From contig JACMMQ010000283.1 in NCBI GenBank assembly GCA_014378955.1, forward strand, positions 1 to 5,725: a stretch of DNA of 5,725 nucleotides, read 5' to 3'. Source of the stretch: Clostridia bacterium. Its GTDB lineage: Bacteria > Bacillota > Clostridia > SK-Y3 > JACMMQ01. The notes below the pieces were generated by a model. The model was not told the origin of the DNA. It saw only the letters and a list, made by a program, of their open reading frames with translations, and searched no databases. Below, piece by piece: positions 5,183 to 5,725 of the stretch; position 1 is the first letter of the stretch, and each line of letters begins with the position of its first letter. The position numbers and the translations under genes were made by a program.

Positions 5183-5308
5183 TCACCCTTGATTCATAAG
5201 ACGAACCAATTTTCGAAAGTATAGTGCATCTATATGTCTGTTCGTTCATCTCTTTTTATATTGGCAAGTTAGCGCATTGTGCCAGTCCCAATAACTCCCA
5301 TTTCTTAC

Positions 5309-5336
5309 ATTATACACAAAAATCAAAATAATTCAA
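5309..5336 (-). promoter_or_regulatory. Probable sigma-A promoter of spoVG
   Basis: On the minus strand: -35 TTGAAT (5336-5331, four matches), 16-bp spacer, perfect -10 TATAAT (5314-5309), with A/T tracts just upstream that could act as an UP element. The predicted start near 5302 leaves a long leader of about 240 nt. In B. subtilis spoVG is driven by sigma-H; I did not find a convincing sigma-H pattern here, so control may differ. Confidence 0.5.
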
Positions 5337-5398
5337 AGGTTTTTTTATAAAAAAGTTCCAAAATTGAAGTTTTTTTTAATTCGACTTTTTTTGCAACA

Positions 5399-5404
5399 TA
5401 TAAT
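5399..5404 (+). promoter_or_regulatory. Possible second -10 box upstream of murC
   Basis: A perfect TATAAT on the plus strand, but with only a poor -35 partner (TTTAAT at 5375-5380, 18-bp spacer). The DNA here is very AT-rich with long T and A runs (5339-5456), so chance matches are expected. Confidence 0.25.
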
Positions 5405-5461
5405 AGGAAAGATAAAACAAATTAAATATGATAAAAAGGTCAAAAAAAATTGTTTTAGGGA

Positions 5462-5490
5462 TTGTAAACTAGCACGAAAGTGAATATAAT
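5462..5490 (+). promoter_or_regulatory. Probable sigma-A promoter of murC
   Basis: -35 TTGTAA (5462-5467, four matches), 17-bp spacer, perfect -10 TATAAT (5485-5490). The predicted start near 5497 gives a leader of about 40 nt carrying AAAGGAG. It is divergent from the spoVG promoter, with about 125 bp of AT-rich DNA between the two -35 boxes. Confidence 0.6.
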
Positions 5491-5535
5491 AGGGATGGAA
5501 GATTTTATATTACTTATCAAAGGAGCTGTTGTTTT

Positions 5536-5725
5536 TTGCAAACCTTCCAAATCACGGGGCTTAAGCCTGCTTCACACATTCACTTTATCGGGATTGGCGG
5601 CATTAGCATGAGTGCACTAGCTGAAATCATGCTAAAAAATGGTTTTACCGTCACCGGCTCAGATGCAACCTTGACCGCACTCACTGACAAGCTCAGTGCA
5701 AAAGGTGCGAAAATATACAAAGGAC
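5536..5725 (+). CDS. murC: UDP-N-acetylmuramate--L-alanine ligase, N-terminal part (runs off the window)
   Basis: MurC is the cytosolic ATP-dependent ligase that adds L-alanine to UDP-MurNAc, the first peptide step of peptidoglycan synthesis. Only 63 codons are in the window. They show the family N-terminus: [20 protein letters not shown] (residues 14-33) with the glycine-rich Rossmann loop GIGG that binds UDP-MurNAc, then VTGSD (41-45) after the second strand. No ATG is available upstream in frame. The start is most likely TTG at 5536, with AAGGAG (5520-5525) 10 nt before it, and translation begins (M)[12 protein letters not shown]. The ATP-binding central domain and C-terminal domain lie outside the window. 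It is divergent from spoVG. Placement near glmU fits a cell-wall precursor neighbourhood. Confidence 0.93.
   Translation, partial: MQTFQITGLKPASHIHFIGIGGISMSALAEIMLKNGFTVTGSDATLTALTDKLSAKGAKIYKG

Noticed and set aside
5063..5500. Sigma-H promoter for spoVG, as in B. subtilis
   Set aside because: I looked for an AGGA-type -35 with a GAAT -10 on the minus strand and saw no convincing pair; a sigma-A promoter fits better.

Overview
The window looks like a chromosomal segment of a low-GC Firmicute, most likely a member of the Clostridia. The signs are AT-rich DNA, strong GGAGG-type ribosome binding sites, TATAAT-type promoters, GTG and TTG starts, a spoVG gene, and GlmU and Prs sequences of clostridial flavour. 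Species cannot be named from the sequence alone.

Layout, left to right. A tRNA-Leu(CAA) gene on the minus strand (22-108) has its own promoter. Next is the C-terminal remnant of an IS66-family transposase on the minus strand (210-650), which abuts the 3' end of prs. Then come prs and, upstream of it in transcription order, glmU, a minus-strand pair spaced 28 bp apart. Between glmU and the next gene is a roughly 400-bp divergent intergenic region. It holds a minus-strand promoter for glmU-prs, a plus-strand promoter for the following pair, and a cluster of four hairpin-forming inverted repeats. On the plus strand follows a two-gene unit: an XRE-family regulator (3439-3861) and, 2 bp later, an ImmA/IrrE-type metallopeptidase with three C-terminal zinc-ribbon-like modules (3864-4709). 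This unit converges on spoVG (minus strand, 4772-5062), and the two share one perfect bidirectional terminator. A roughly 470-bp divergent region holds the spoVG and murC promoters. The window ends inside murC (plus strand, TTG start).

How the genes fit together. In Bacillus and many Clostridia spoVG, glmU and prs lie next to each other in one orientation, and murC is often nearby. GlmU makes UDP-GlcNAc, MurC adds the first amino acid to the peptidoglycan precursor, Prs makes PRPP, and SpoVG is a nucleic-acid-binding regulator tied to cell envelope and sporulation. Here that block is split by the oppositely oriented XRE/metallopeptidase cassette. Such pairs usually work as repressor plus anti-repressor protease: the peptidase cleaves the regulator after a signal. 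No integrase or phage gene is present in the window, so this looks like a stand-alone stress or defence-type switch, or a remnant of a lost mobile element.

The most interesting signals are the cassette itself with its cysteine-rich tail, and two inverted copies of a 25-nt palindromic repeat just upstream of it. The two palindromes differ only by paired, compensatory changes.
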